Counted from the stretch's first letter, positions 26,236 to 34,844 are shown. The stretch is 64,000 bases of DNA from CAZRXG01 sp964603985 (GCA_964603985.1 CAZRXG010000005.1:114520-178519); one strand, 5' to 3'. Made by a program: numbers and translations. The notes: a model not told the origin generated them from the sequence alone.

Positions 26236-26646
26236 GTGGGAACGTTCACCATTGAGAAGCTGCCGGACGAGCCGATCATCGTCGCCGAGTTAGTCGGGGA
26301 GGAATGGGACTTGGGAGTCCTTTACCCGCCCTTCGTAGAGCAGTTTATAGCGCTGCTGGACTCCCTGGACGAGCCGGTTTACTACATCGGCCATGCCCCC
26401 GACCTGGATATGAGTTATCTGGACGTGATGCTCATGGCCGAAATGGTGGTCGTCGGGGCATTCCCCGTGCATTATCATCCCAACTTGAAGGAGCTGCTGG
26501 CGGTGGGAGAAGGCAAATTGTTGAGCCAGTCAACCAGGGGGACACAGATAGCATTCCTCGGCCCTTTGCCTGTATCAACCTTCGATACGTTTGAGGAGGC
26601 TCTGGAGAGAGCGCGCGCCAAAGTCGCCGAGGAGCAGGGAGACTGA
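26236..26646 (+). CDS. Small protein of unknown function, possible STAS-like fold
   Basis: 136 residues from a GTG at 26236, four bases after GGGAGGAG; seven extra codons upstream are possible. Alternating strands and helices (DEPIIVAELVGEEWD, ALLDSLDEPVYYIGH, YLDVMLMAEM, HYHPNLKELLAVGEG, VSTFDTFEEALERARAKVAE) resemble small STAS-like proteins common in Chloroflexota, in which a DS-L-D-E-P-V-Y strand is followed by a helix. This is a fold-level impression. There are no catalytic motifs, and the neighbours give no clue. Confidence 0.65.
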   Translation: MGTFTIEKLPDEPIIVAELVGEEWDLGVLYPPFVEQFIALLDSLDEPVYYIGHAPDLDMSYLDVMLMAEMVVVGAFPVHYHPNLKELLAVGEGKLLSQSTRGTQIAFLGPLPVSTFDTFEEALERARAKVAEEQGD

Positions 26647-26821
26647 GACAGGCGTAACTCGGCGTTATCACGGCTGGCACCCTGGCGATCGTCGCCATTG
26701 TGGGCACAGCCTTCGTGTTGCCCCGCACGGGCATCGCAGTGGTATGTCCGGTCCATCATTGCGAATGACGAGATTGATCGAATTTGTCGCGCTGCGGCAT
26801 AATTGATCCAACAGGTGGTTG

Positions 26822-27421
26822 ATGGGAGGGCCGGTGACTTCAGCAGATCGTTTATTCTGGTGTGCAACCACTCTTTTATATAGTGTTCTCGGTGACTGGT
26901 ACGCTTTGTTCGATGCTGAAGATATCACGCCACCGGGTAGTGTAATTCCTGCTGGCCCAGATGAAGGTGAATCCGAATCGATTGCAAGCTGGGCACTGGA
27001 AGAAAGCCACCAAGTAAATGAAGAAGTTGTATCCGACATTGATCCATATGAAATGATGGATGGTCACACTGAGCAATGGATTACCAAAATCTGGGAAATT
27101 ACCCGGTCTGCACATACAAGCTACCCGCATATTAAACGCTGGCAGTGGATGTACTTTCTCTACTATCAATCAGTTGCCCAAATCATCGAGGAATTCGAGC
27201 GAATCGTAAATGGACCTCCGATCCGCTCAAGTCACTATTACAGAAGCTACCTAGATGGAGCCCAAAAGCTTTCTGAATATAAGTCCAAGCTACTGACCTA
27301 TTTACCAGAAACACGTGAAAGCCCCGTCGCTTCCGCCGTTTCAGAGATTATCACACAAACGGCCAAGAACTCGGCTACCAACTGGCGTTCTACTGTCTTC
27401 TCATCAGCCAAATCAGTGTAG
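26822..27421 (+). CDS. Hypothetical protein, low GC
   Basis: About 199 residues, acidic, with aromatic-rich helices (IKRWQWMYFLYYQSVAQIIE). No signal peptide, membrane segment or recognised motif. The start is uncertain: ATG 26822 overlaps a GGGAGGG that could serve a GTG at 26834. Composition is markedly more A+T rich than surrounding genes, which suggests horizontal gain. It ends at a strong hairpin shared with the convergent formyltransferase gene. Confidence 0.6.
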   Translation: MGGPVTSADRLFWCATTLLYSVLGDWYALFDAEDITPPGSVIPAGPDEGESESIASWALEESHQVNEEVVSDIDPYEMMDGHTEQWITKIWEITRSAHTSYPHIKRWQWMYFLYYQSVAQIIEEFERIVNGPPIRSSHYYRSYLDGAQKLSEYKSKLLTYLPETRESPVASAVSEIITQTAKNSATNWRSTVFSSAKSV

Positions 27422-27448
27422 GGTAATAAAACGCAATATCGTGTAAGT

Positions 27449-27479
27449 CAAGATGCCCACTTTTGCTGTGGGCATCTTG
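27449..27479. terminator. 12-bp perfect hairpin between convergent genes
   Basis: CAAGATGCCCAC, loop TTTTGCT, then GTGGGCATCTTG. It lies just after the gene ending at 27421 and about 155 bp beyond the end of the opposing formyltransferase gene. There is no long T run on either strand, but its position fits a transcription end. Confidence 0.6.
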
Positions 27480-27634
27480 GATTCTGAGGGATGATTGATA
27501 GCCTATCTACAATCACAAATGAAAGACAGCCTCTATCCGTTGCCGCCCAAACACTTACTCGCCACCAACTTCAACGAAGAGTTGGAGCCGGGTATCGAAG
27601 CTGCACCAGTGATATTGTCTGAAAGTCGAGCTCA

Positions 27635-28423
27635 TCAGAAGAAGCGCCGCCCCAGCCGCCTGAAGCGTTGGCTGTCCTCCCCGGTGGGGAAGCTGAAGAT
27701 CGTCGCCCGGCTGGCGTCGTTCTCGATCCTGTCCGGCACGCCGCGCTCCAGCATCTCGACCGCTTCCACCAGCAGCTGGGGGCCAACGCGCGTCGTCCTC
27801 AAGTACAGCGCGTGCAGCGAGTCGCCCGCCTCGACCGGCACCCGCTCCTGAACCAGGATCGGGCCGTTGTCAAGCTGTGTGTCCATCTCGTGCACCGTGA
27901 CGCCCCCCTCGCGCTCGCCGTTGAGCAGCGCCCAGAACAGGGGCTGGCGTCCCCGGTAGCGGGGCAGCAGCGCGCTGTGATAGTTGATGCAGCCCCTGCG
28001 CGGCGCGGCCAGCACCGGCTCTTTGAAGATCTGCGGCGACGCAATCGAGATGATCAGGTCGATGTGCGAGTCCCGGACGTACTCGACAAACTGCGGCGCG
28101 TTCACCGAGGGCGTGCGGTACGGTTCAATCCCGTACTTGCGTATCACGTTGCCCACCGAGTGGCAGCCGACCGCCGGGAAGACGTTATACAGCAGCGCGA
28201 GCAGTTTGCCAGCCGCGACGTGCCCGGCCATGATCGCGAAGGCGAGCGGCCCGTAGTGCTCAAGGCGCGCCCGCAGCTCGGAAAGCGGCCCGCCTTTGCC
28301 GTAGGGCGGGAAGACGATCACGTGCCTGACGGTATGGCGCGTCCCATCCAGCCGCGCCAGGAAGTCGTCCAGGAACGCGGGCAGATACATCGGGGCGTCC
28401 TGCGTGACGATGATGATGTTCAC
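27635..28423 (-). CDS. Formyltransferase family protein
   Basis: 262 residues. N-terminal Rossmann-like part (MNIIIVTQDAPMYLPAFLDD) and the catalytic formyltransferase core CINYHSALLPRYRGRQPLFW, with Asn-His and the distant Asp in VTVHEMDTQLDNGPI; this is the N-H-D set of folate-dependent formyltransferases such as Fmt and the N-terminal domain of ArnA. It lacks the C-terminal OB fold of Fmt, so a sugar amine is a more likely acceptor than Met-tRNA. Its ATG overlaps the stop of the polysaccharide deacetylase gene (ATGA), and the pair is translationally coupled. The pairing suggests a surface or lipid-linked amino sugar that is formylated and deformylated or deacetylated. Confidence 0.83.
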   Translation of the reverse strand: MNIIIVTQDAPMYLPAFLDDFLARLDGTRHTVRHVIVFPPYGKGGPLSELRARLEHYGPLAFAIMAGHVAAGKLLALLYNVFPAVGCHSVGNVIRKYGIEPYRTPSVNAPQFVEYVRDSHIDLIISIASPQIFKEPVLAAPRRGCINYHSALLPRYRGRQPLFWALLNGEREGGVTVHEMDTQLDNGPILVQERVPVEAGDSLHALYLRTTRVGPQLLVEAVEMLERGVPDRIENDASRATIFSFPTGEDSQRFRRLGRRFF

Positions 28424-29253
28424 TCCAGCCGCTCCCTGACGTACTCGTACAGGCCGGTCATGGTGATGAAGCGGTATCCCCGCTCCCTCAGGATACCAAC
28501 GAAGGCCCGGAGGTAGTCGTTTCCGGCGTGCTTGTTGCGCCCCCAGGCCAGCCTGGGGACGGGCGGCAGCATGCGGAAGCTCGTCTCGTTGACGATGAAG
28601 TCGTGCAGGTGCGAGTCGAACACGACGATGTCCGGCAGCCCGAACAGGCTGAACAGCGCCCGGCTGGCGTTCATCCCCAGCAGCTTGAGGTAGCTGAGCG
28701 AGATGATGTAGCGCAGCCCCGGCACGACGGCGAAGGGCAGCTCGATGATGCCGTTATCGTAGGCAAAGGGCGTGATGGGTAGCGAGAGGTGGCTGAACTT
28801 GCCGGGCCGGGAGGATGGGAAGACGCTGGCGCTGAACTTGAAGCCGTGCGCCTTGAGCAGGTCGATGTCGCCGGGGTAGAGACGCCCGTACGGTGCCCGG
28901 TAGCCGGATGGCCGGTAGCCGAAGCACTCCTCGAACGCGGCGGCAGTCTGGGCGATCTCGTACCGGCTGTCGAAGCCGGTAGAGCGGTGGGTGTGCGAAT
29001 GGCAGTGGTAGTCGTCGGCGACCATCCTGACCACCTCTCCGCTGCGGGGATAGTCGAGCAGCAGGTCGGTGCGGATGAAGGCCGAGACCGGCACATCAAG
29101 CTCTGCAAACAGGGCACTCAGCCCCTCCAGCGCGCGCCGGTCGTCGAGGATGTTGAACGCACCGATCCGGTCGCCGTAGTCGGTCTCAAAATCCAGCGTG
29201 ATGCAGGCCAGTTTTTGGTCAGGGTCAAGCACCTGGGCTATGTCGTTGAGCAT
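28420..29253 (-). CDS. Polysaccharide deacetylase (NodB-homology) family protein
   Basis: 277 residues. Motifs of carbohydrate esterase family 4 are visible: LDFETDYGD (catalytic and metal Asp), CHSHTHRS (metal His pair), GYRAPYGRLYPGDIDLLKAH, and FSASVFPSSRP. There is no signal peptide, so it would act in the cytoplasm or at the inner membrane face, like ArnD-type deformylases or PIG-L-like sugar deacetylases rather than secreted chitin deacetylases. It is the first gene of a two-gene operon with the formyltransferase; a strong upstream promoter is not obvious. Confidence 0.87.
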   Translation of the reverse strand: MLNDIAQVLDPDQKLACITLDFETDYGDRIGAFNILDDRRALEGLSALFAELDVPVSAFIRTDLLLDYPRSGEVVRMVADDYHCHSHTHRSTGFDSRYEIAQTAAAFEECFGYRPSGYRAPYGRLYPGDIDLLKAHGFKFSASVFPSSRPGKFSHLSLPITPFAYDNGIIELPFAVVPGLRYIISLSYLKLLGMNASRALFSLFGLPDIVVFDSHLHDFIVNETSFRMLPPVPRLAWGRNKHAGNDYLRAFVGILRERGYRFITMTGLYEYVRERLE

Positions 29254-29496
29254 GGGTTAAGCTGCCCTCCGAGTATGTTTGTCGGGCCGGGTTCCCGTGA
29301 AAGCTCACATGCGCATCCGGCGCAGACAAGAGGCTCAAGCCGCCTTGCCCGGTCTGTGCCTGCAACCTGTACCACGTGAGCCTTCTGTAATTATAGCGAC
29401 CCCCTGACGGGCGGCGACTTTCCACCCTGCGTCTTGTCCCCGCGCCGGAATCGCGTATCATCAGGCCGTAGGCACATCACCGGCAAAGGGGGCAGC

Positions 29497-30309
29497 ATGG
29501 CACAACCGGTTTTCCACGAGAACGCCGTCATCATCACCGGCGCGTCGAGCGGCATCGGGCACGAGCTGGCCCGCCAGCTCGCCGACCAGGGCGCGTGGCT
29601 GTCGCTGGCCGCGCGCAACGCCGTCGCGCTGGAGGAGGCCGCCGCCGAATGCGAGCGGCGCGGTGGCCGGGCACTGGCCGTCCCGACCGACGTATCCGAC
29701 GAAGCGCAGTGCAAGGCACTGGTCGAGCGGACGGTCGAGGCATACGGGCGCGTCGACACGCTGGTCAACAACGCGGGCACCAGCGTTCTGGCGCTCTTCG
29801 AGGAACTGGAGGACCTCGCGCCGCTGGAACGCATCATGCGGGTCAACTACCTGGGGAGCGCATACTGCACTTACCACGCGCTGCCGCACCTCAAAGCGGC
29901 ACGCGGGCGCATCGTCGCCGTCTCCAGCCTGGCCGGTAAGGCCGGTGTCCCGACCCGCTGCGGCTACGCCGCCAGCAAGCACGCCCTGGTCGGCTTCTTC
30001 GACACGCTGCGTGTCGAGCTGGCCGGTTACGGGATCAGCGTGACGGTGGTCTATCCCGGCTTCGTCTCGACCGGCATGCACGAGCGCACCCCCGGGCCGG
30101 ACGGCAGGCCGTTGGGGGCCGATCACCCGATCGATTACAGCCGGGCGATGACGACCGAGACCTGTGTCCGCATCATCGTGCGCGCCATGGAGCGGCGCAA
30201 GCGCGAGGAGATCATGACGCTGCGCGGTAAAGTGGGACAGTGGATCAAGCTGATCGCACCCGGCATGGTGGACAACATCGCCCGGCGGGCCGTCGCGCGG
30301 GGGCGGTGA
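29497..30309 (+). CDS. Short-chain dehydrogenase/reductase
   Basis: 270 residues from the ATG at 29497, after AAAGGGGG; the frame extends upstream without homology. Classical SDR motifs: cofactor loop ITGASSGIGHELARQ, NNAG in LVNNAGTSVLAL, catalytic Ser in AVSSLAGKAG, and YAASKHAL (YxxxK). The loop after beta2 (AARNAVALEE) suggests NADP(H). The substrate is unknown; VYPGFVSTGMHERTP is typical of broad SDR 'classical' members. Its stop TGA shares its last base with the ATG of the GT87 gene. Confidence 0.9.
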   Translation: MAQPVFHENAVIITGASSGIGHELARQLADQGAWLSLAARNAVALEEAAAECERRGGRALAVPTDVSDEAQCKALVERTVEAYGRVDTLVNNAGTSVLALFEELEDLAPLERIMRVNYLGSAYCTYHALPHLKAARGRIVAVSSLAGKAGVPTRCGYAASKHALVGFFDTLRVELAGYGISVTVVYPGFVSTGMHERTPGPDGRPLGADHPIDYSRAMTTETCVRIIVRAMERRKREEIMTLRGKVGQWIKLIAPGMVDNIARRAVARGR

Positions 30310-31517
30310 TGCACTCAATCACGTCCGCCAACCTTGAGGGGCGCAGGGCGACCTATCTGGCCGCCGGCTGCGTCCTGGTTTTTGTGCTGCTGGGGATCTA
30401 CAGTGAATACTGGTTAAGTGTGGTCTGGCCTCACCCTTGGGGCGAAGACTTTTCGATCTACTACCGGGCCTACACCTCCGCGCGGGCCGGTGAGAGCGCC
30501 TACTTTCCCTACGGCATCGGCGGCAGCTTCGTCTACCACCCCTTCGCGCTGACCGTCGTCAGCCTGTGCTCGCTGTTCGGGCTGCTCGGCGAGACGGCGG
30601 CGTCGGTCGTGTGGGCGGTGATGAACGTTACCGCCTACGGCGCGGCGATCCTCGTCGCGCTGCGCCTGATCGACCTGCGCCGGGGGCGGGCGGTGTTCGT
30701 CGGCCTGCTGCTCGCGACCTTCGCGCCGTTCTGGGAGACGATCCACATCGGCCAGATCAACCCGCTGGTCGTCCTGAGCCTGGCGCTGGCGCTGGCCTTC
30801 GCCGAGGAGGGCCGCGACCTCCCGGCGGGCGTCTGCCTGGCGCTGGCGATCCTGCTTAAGACCTCGCCGTTGATCTTCGTCCCGTACTTCTTGTTCGTGC
30901 GCCGCTACCGCATCGTGCTGATCAGCCTGGTGGCGCTGGCGCTGTTCAGCCTGGTGGCCTGGTTGCAGTTCGGGACGCGGGTCTATGCCGACTTCCTGGC
31001 CGTGCTGCCGCTGTTGGGCGCGGAGACGCACCCCAACTTTTTCAACCACAGCATCCCCGGCATGGCTGTCCGCATCCTGACACACTACGGGATGATCGGG
31101 GCCGACGCCGCGCTGACACGTGGGCACAAGCTCGTCATGGGGGGGCTGACCGGGCTGGCGCTGCTGAGCGCGCTCGCGCTCCCCCGTGAGGCCGGGCGTT
31201 CGCGCCGGTGGCTGTTCGGGCTGCTGCTCGTCCTGATGACGATGACCTCGCCGCTGGTCTGGTACCATCACAACGTTTTTCTGCTGCTGCCGCTGGTCTT
31301 CGTGCTCGGCGAGGCGGATGGGGACACCTTTTTACCGGGCCTGGGCCTCCTCTTCCTGGTGCAGGCCGAACGCCTCTACGAGTCGCTGGTCGCGCCGCTG
31401 AGCGGCATCCTGGCCTTCGCCGGGCTGGCGGTTCTGGTGGCCCAGTTGGCGCTGCTGATCCTGCTGGCGGTCGTCTACGTCCGGTCGCTGCTCGAAGCGC
31501 GGCGCGGTGAGCTATAA
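30309..31517 (+). CDS. GT87-type (DUF2029) membrane glycosyltransferase
   Basis: 402 residues from the ATG overlapping the SDR stop (TGATG). About ten membrane helices. An Asp-containing first loop (WPHPWGEDFSIYYRAYTSAR) and FVYHPFALTVV, then HIGQINPLVVLSLALALA and AILLKTSPLIFVPYFL, match alpha-mannosyltransferases of the GT-C class that use polyprenyl-phosphate sugars (GT87). It probably transfers a sugar to a cell-envelope acceptor on the outer face. The end of the gene, including SLLEARRGEL, lies in a 29-bp sequence repeated at 32340. Confidence 0.85.
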   Translation: MHSITSANLEGRRATYLAAGCVLVFVLLGIYSEYWLSVVWPHPWGEDFSIYYRAYTSARAGESAYFPYGIGGSFVYHPFALTVVSLCSLFGLLGETAASVVWAVMNVTAYGAAILVALRLIDLRRGRAVFVGLLLATFAPFWETIHIGQINPLVVLSLALALAFAEEGRDLPAGVCLALAILLKTSPLIFVPYFLFVRRYRIVLISLVALALFSLVAWLQFGTRVYADFLAVLPLLGAETHPNFFNHSIPGMAVRILTHYGMIGADAALTRGHKLVMGGLTGLALLSALALPREAGRSRRWLFGLLLVLMTMTSPLVWYHHNVFLLLPLVFVLGEADGDTFLPGLGLLFLVQAERLYESLVAPLSGILAFAGLAVLVAQLALLILLAVVYVRSLLEARRGEL

Positions 31518-31520
31518 TCG
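31492..31520 (+). repeat. 29-bp direct repeat, left copy (end of GT87 gene plus TATAAT)
   Basis: Identical over 29 bp to 32340-32368, with further partial identity upstream (CGCT then 2 mismatches). It includes the last GT87 codons and a TATAAT. The pair brackets the DUF6064 gene. Confidence 0.85.
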
Positions 31521-31594
31521 GCAGACCGCAACGAGAGCGCCAAATGGGTCCAGAATTGGCCCAAAACTGGCTGTAATCCCTCCTGGCTGTCGGG

Positions 31595-32233
31595 TTAAAG
31601 CACAGCCAGCCCGATCACAAACCCGAATATGCCGCTCAAAAGGAGGGCAAAGTCTTCATAGATCCGCTCTCCGTCGTAGCCGATGAGAGCTACTTTTATG
31701 CCTGCAATCACCGCCATCGACGACAGTATGAAAAGGGCGATCCGCTCAAGCCCGGTGGACGTGAAGGTCGTCAGAAACCCCAAGATGAATATATTCGTAG
31801 GACAGGGCATCGCTCCAAAGAGAGGAATCCTGGGATAACGATGCCCAAAGACGTACCCGCTTAAGGGGTATAAGATGATCCCCCAGACCATCATGAACAG
31901 CGAGACATATAAGCGCCAGCCGGGTAAGGGAATTTCATAAGCCGTCCCCTTGAACATGTCGAGAATAAAGATAACGGCCAGAGGGAAGTAAGCCGCCGCG
32001 GTCGGGAATGATACGAGGGGCAATTTCTTTCTCATGTCTCCTATCAAAAACAGGCACGCCACCCCGATCCACCCAAAGGTGATGCTCAGAAACGCCCTGA
32101 GTAGAAGTGTTGTTGTGACACCGGGAAAAATGAACAGGAGTCCCACCAACAGGATTGCCACAACCGCCATGAGGATTTGCAAGGGAAAGATCCTCTGGTT
32201 GTAAAACTCAAAGTAGTCGCGCAGCGTGTTCAT
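31595..32233 (-). CDS. DUF6064-like membrane protein
   Basis: 212 residues from the ATG at 32233, 11 bases after AGGAGG; a GTG three codons upstream is too close to that site. Six or seven membrane helices, with SFPTAAAYFPLAVIFILDMF and FGAMPCPTNIFILGFLTTF. The GxxPCPTNIF and the N-terminal FEFYNQRIFPLQ are characteristic of DUF6064 membrane proteins of unknown function. The gene is lower in GC and opposite in strand to its neighbours, and lies between two 29-bp direct repeats, so it looks inserted. Confidence 0.8.
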   Translation of the reverse strand: MNTLRDYFEFYNQRIFPLQILMAVVAILLVGLLFIFPGVTTTLLLRAFLSITFGWIGVACLFLIGDMRKKLPLVSFPTAAAYFPLAVIFILDMFKGTAYEIPLPGWRLYVSLFMMVWGIILYPLSGYVFGHRYPRIPLFGAMPCPTNIFILGFLTTFTSTGLERIALFILSSMAVIAGIKVALIGYDGERIYEDFALLLSGIFGFVIGLAVL

Positions 32234-32339
32234 CTCTTTCACAGCCTCCTTTGTTTGTCAGAGCGAATTGGTATTAAGGTACATACGCGAACCGGCTCCC
32301 GCAGGAGAGCCTTGCGGAGCGACAGGCGCCAGCCGCTAT

Positions 32340-32368
32340 TCGAAGCGCGGCGCGGTGAGCTATAATCG
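32340..32368 (+). repeat. 29-bp direct repeat, right copy (promoter of polyprenol kinase gene)
   Basis: Same sequence as 31492-31520. Here it is not translated, but its TATAAT (32361-32366) lies 57 bases before the kinase ATG and may be its -10 box. Before the insertion, the GT87 end and this promoter would have been one sequence. Confidence 0.85.
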
Positions 32369-32422
32369 CCGCATTCTTTGGGGTGGGACGGCGACCGCCC
32401 TCGCAGACCACAGGAGAAGACC

Positions 32423-33133
32423 ATGACACGGGGAGACGTGATCGGCCTGGTTGCATCCTACGTCTACGCTTTTGGCATGCTGTTCGGCGTGGAAGCCATC
32501 GGCAAGCAGCTCAAGTGGAGCCAGGGCTTCACCCGCAAGCTGATCCACGTGGGTGCCGGGCTGTGGATATGGGGCATCCTGGCACTGTTCGATCACTGGT
32601 ATTTCGGCATTATCCCCTTTGCCACCTTCATCGTGCTCAACTATCTATTTTACCGCCAACAAACCTTCAAGGCGATGGACACCGAGGAATCGACGCCCGG
32701 AACAGTCTACTTCGCGTTTTCGATCACGGTGCTGTTTGTGCTGCTGTGGCGCACCGGCGGCGCGCCCGACCGGGTTCCCATTGCGGCGGCGGCAGTCATG
32801 GCGATGACCATCGGCGACGCGCTGGCAAGCATCATCGGGGTCAGGTGGGGCAAACACACGTACACGTCCTTCGGGCACACCCGCTCCTGGGAGGGCAGCG
32901 CGGCGATGGCGGTCGCCAGCCTGCTCTGCATTCTGCTGACGCTGCTGCTGGTGCCCGGATCGACGCTCAGCCCGAACAGCGCCCCGCTGAGCGCCCCCCT
33001 GCTGGCCGCCAGCGTGGTGGCCGGGACGCTCGTCGCGACGGTCGCCGAGGGCCTTTCGCCAGCCGGGACGGACAACCTGAGCGTGCCACTGCTGAGCGCG
33101 CTGGCGATGTGGTTGGTGAGCCTGGCGGCGTAG
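32423..33133 (+). CDS. Phytol/dolichol kinase-like (diacylglycerol/polyprenol kinase family) membrane protein
   Basis: 236 residues from the ATG at 32423 after AGGAGAAGACC. Seven membrane helices. Family motifs: FTRKLIHVGAGLWIWG near the N terminus, MAMTIGDALASIIGVRWGKH (nucleotide-binding GDxxAxxxG), TRSWEGSAAMAVAS and SPAGTDNLSVPLLSALA. CTP-dependent kinases of this family phosphorylate phytol, farnesol/geranylgeraniol or dolichol at the membrane. In this neighbourhood a role in recycling polyprenol for the GT87/GT39 glycosyltransferases is an attractive inference. Confidence 0.87.
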   Translation: MTRGDVIGLVASYVYAFGMLFGVEAIGKQLKWSQGFTRKLIHVGAGLWIWGILALFDHWYFGIIPFATFIVLNYLFYRQQTFKAMDTEESTPGTVYFAFSITVLFVLLWRTGGAPDRVPIAAAAVMAMTIGDALASIIGVRWGKHTYTSFGHTRSWEGSAAMAVASLLCILLTLLLVPGSTLSPNSAPLSAPLLAASVVAGTLVATVAEGLSPAGTDNLSVPLLSALAMWLVSLAA

Positions 33134-33176
33134 CAGCCCGCCGGGGATAAGGGCGGCCAATCAGATGGCCTGCTGC

Positions 33177-34352
33177 TTACTCGGCAGGCAGGCCCATGAT
33201 GATCAGCGTCCCGTCGTCCAGCGCGGCGGCGAACTTGCGTCCGTCGCCCGACACGCTGACGGACCACACGGTCACGCTCATCTTGCGCGAGAAGACGCGG
33301 GTGCCCTTCTCAACGTCCCAGATGGCGATAGTCCCATCGCCGCTGCAGACGATGAGCGCCTTACTGTCCCTGGTGAAGTCGGTGTCGTATAGGTCGTTGT
33401 TCATGAACGAGGAGAGGCGCGACCAGTCACCGGTGTTGTAGACCAGGATATTGCCCTTGTCCAGAGCGGCAGCCAGGTAGCGGCTATCGGGGGAGAACTC
33501 CAGGTCCTCCACCGGCTCGTAGGCGGGGGCGCTGATCTCGGTGACGGTTGACAGGTCGCCGGCGCGGAGGACGATGATCTTTCCGTATCCGTCCCCGACG
33601 GCCAGGTACTTCCCGTCGGGCGAGTAGGCCGCCGAAAACAGGTCGCCCCCGGTGGGCTGTACCTGGTCCAGCAGGGCACCACCCTGGCCGTCGTAGACCA
33701 TCAGGTTATGGTTGGCCTCGCCCACCACGGCCAGTTGAGAGCCGTCCGGCGACCAGCGCACGCGGTGTGTCCAGGCGTTGGTGACGACCTCGTACAGCAT
33801 CTTGCCGGTCTTCACCTCCCACACGTGGAGACGCCAGCCGTAACCCGACCCGGCGGCGATCTTGGTGCCGTCGGGTGAGAACTCCAGGCCCCTGCCCCAC
33901 TCGGTCGCCCCGCGCAGGTCGTTGATCAGCGAGCCGTCCTCACCGTCCCACACCGAGACGATCTTGCCATAGCCGTAGGTCGCGATCATGTCCTCGGCCT
34001 GCGAATAGGACGTCGCCAGGATAATGGTTGAGCTGGCGGAGAACGCACGGAGCTGCACCACGTTCTTGGCGTTTTCAACCGTGATGTAGTCGATGAGTTC
34101 GGGGGTTGGCGTGGAGGACGGCGTGGGGTGCGGCTTCGAAGCCGGTGAGGGGGTCCGCGTCGGGGTCGGCGAGGGGATTGGCGAGGGGGTCCGCGTCGGG
34201 GTCGGCGAAGGGATCGGCGTGGGGCTTGACGTTGGGGTTGGCTCCTCGCCCCCGCCGATGCCGGGGACGGCACAGGCCAGACTCGCGAAGGCGGACATCG
34301 TCAACACCAAGGCCAGGATACGCAGGAGAAGCGAGTTTTCGTTCAGATGCAT
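33177..34352 (-). CDS. WD40-repeat lipoprotein with Thr/Pro stalk
   Basis: 391 residues. Signal peptide with lipobox ASLAC (Cys27), then a stalk of (S/R)TPSP(I)PSPTPT repeats (about 36-85), whose DNA consists of near-exact direct repeats around 34147-34225. The rest is a WD40 propeller (RGLEFSPDGTKIAAGSGYG, HRVRWSPDGSQLAVVGEAN, SAAYSPDGKYLAVGDGYGK, DLEFSPDSRYLAAALDKGN, WSVSVSGDGRKFAAALDDG). It is expected on the outer membrane face. It converges with the polyprenol kinase gene (44 bp between stops). Confidence 0.85.
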   Translation of the reverse strand: MHLNENSLLLRILALVLTMSAFASLACAVPGIGGGEEPTPTSSPTPIPSPTPTRTPSPIPSPTPTRTPSPASKPHPTPSSTPTPELIDYITVENAKNVVQLRAFSASSTIILATSYSQAEDMIATYGYGKIVSVWDGEDGSLINDLRGATEWGRGLEFSPDGTKIAAGSGYGWRLHVWEVKTGKMLYEVVTNAWTHRVRWSPDGSQLAVVGEANHNLMVYDGQGGALLDQVQPTGGDLFSAAYSPDGKYLAVGDGYGKIIVLRAGDLSTVTEISAPAYEPVEDLEFSPDSRYLAAALDKGNILVYNTGDWSRLSSFMNNDLYDTDFTRDSKALIVCSGDGTIAIWDVEKGTRVFSRKMSVTVWSVSVSGDGRKFAAALDDGTLIIMGLPAE

Positions 34353-34550
34353 TATCGCCTCCTAAAATTTCTGGCACTTCGTCTGTTATGATGAGCCTGC
34401 TTACTAGCCTATCCAGATTCGCCACCCTGTCAAATAGTACCGGGGAAAGTCAAAAGTAGAAAGTGATGAGCGGCGAGTATGCCCGGCGCGCGGCTTGAGT
34501 ATAGCACACTGCCCGGCGGGTAAGCAGGCCCCCATTAGTCTGGGCCAGCT

Positions 34551-34578
34551 TTGCCTTCGCTCAAAACGACCCTATACT
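34551..34578 (+). promoter_or_regulatory. Promoter-like TTGCCT-N16-TATACT
   Basis: Good -10 box TATACT (34573-34578) with a fair -35. It faces a structured non-coding stretch and, beyond that, the small membrane protein gene at 34845. Confidence 0.5.
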
Positions 34579-34581
34579 GAG

Positions 34582-34668
34582 CGCGTTGCTCCGGCGGCGC
34601 GTGATGGGCGAACAAATGACTTGTCAGCAAGCGAGAGTACTTTCCCCCGGTGAACGGGGTGCTTTTTT
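34582..34668 (+). ncRNA. Candidate structured RNA or leader
   Basis: The gap 34353-34844 has no gene. Downstream of TATACT there is a helix CGC(G)TTGCT (34582-34590) with AGCAAGCG (34626-34633), an inner ACAA-ATGAC-TTGT hairpin, and then CCCCG-GTGAA-CGGGG (34645-34659) plus T6 (34663-34668), an intrinsic terminator. Further downstream, CGCCGGAG (34735-34742) and TTGTTCGCC (34749-34757) are perfectly complementary to CTCCGGCG (34589-34596) and GGCGAACAA (34607-34615). This gives pseudoknot-order pairing for a longer read-through transcript. I cannot match it to 6S, RNase P, tmRNA, SRP RNA or a riboswitch class. Confidence 0.4.
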
Positions 34669-34844
34669 GACAACTTTTTCGTGCCCCCGCGCGTAGTTGT
34701 GGTAGAGACCAGGAGGAAAAAGCAAATGTCGTGACGCCGGAGGGTGTGTTGTTCGCCTTGTTCATGCGGTAAACTCACCGCCCATACCGGCCCCCCATCT
34801 GTCTGGTTGGTGTAATCTCACTTCACCATCTGCTTGTTTAAGCT

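Noticed and set aside
34730..34790. A tmRNA-like tag frame beginning with Ala-Asn
   Set aside because: No tRNA-like acceptor domain, no 3' CCA-type end, and the frame does not end in the usual Ala-Ala; coincidence is enough.
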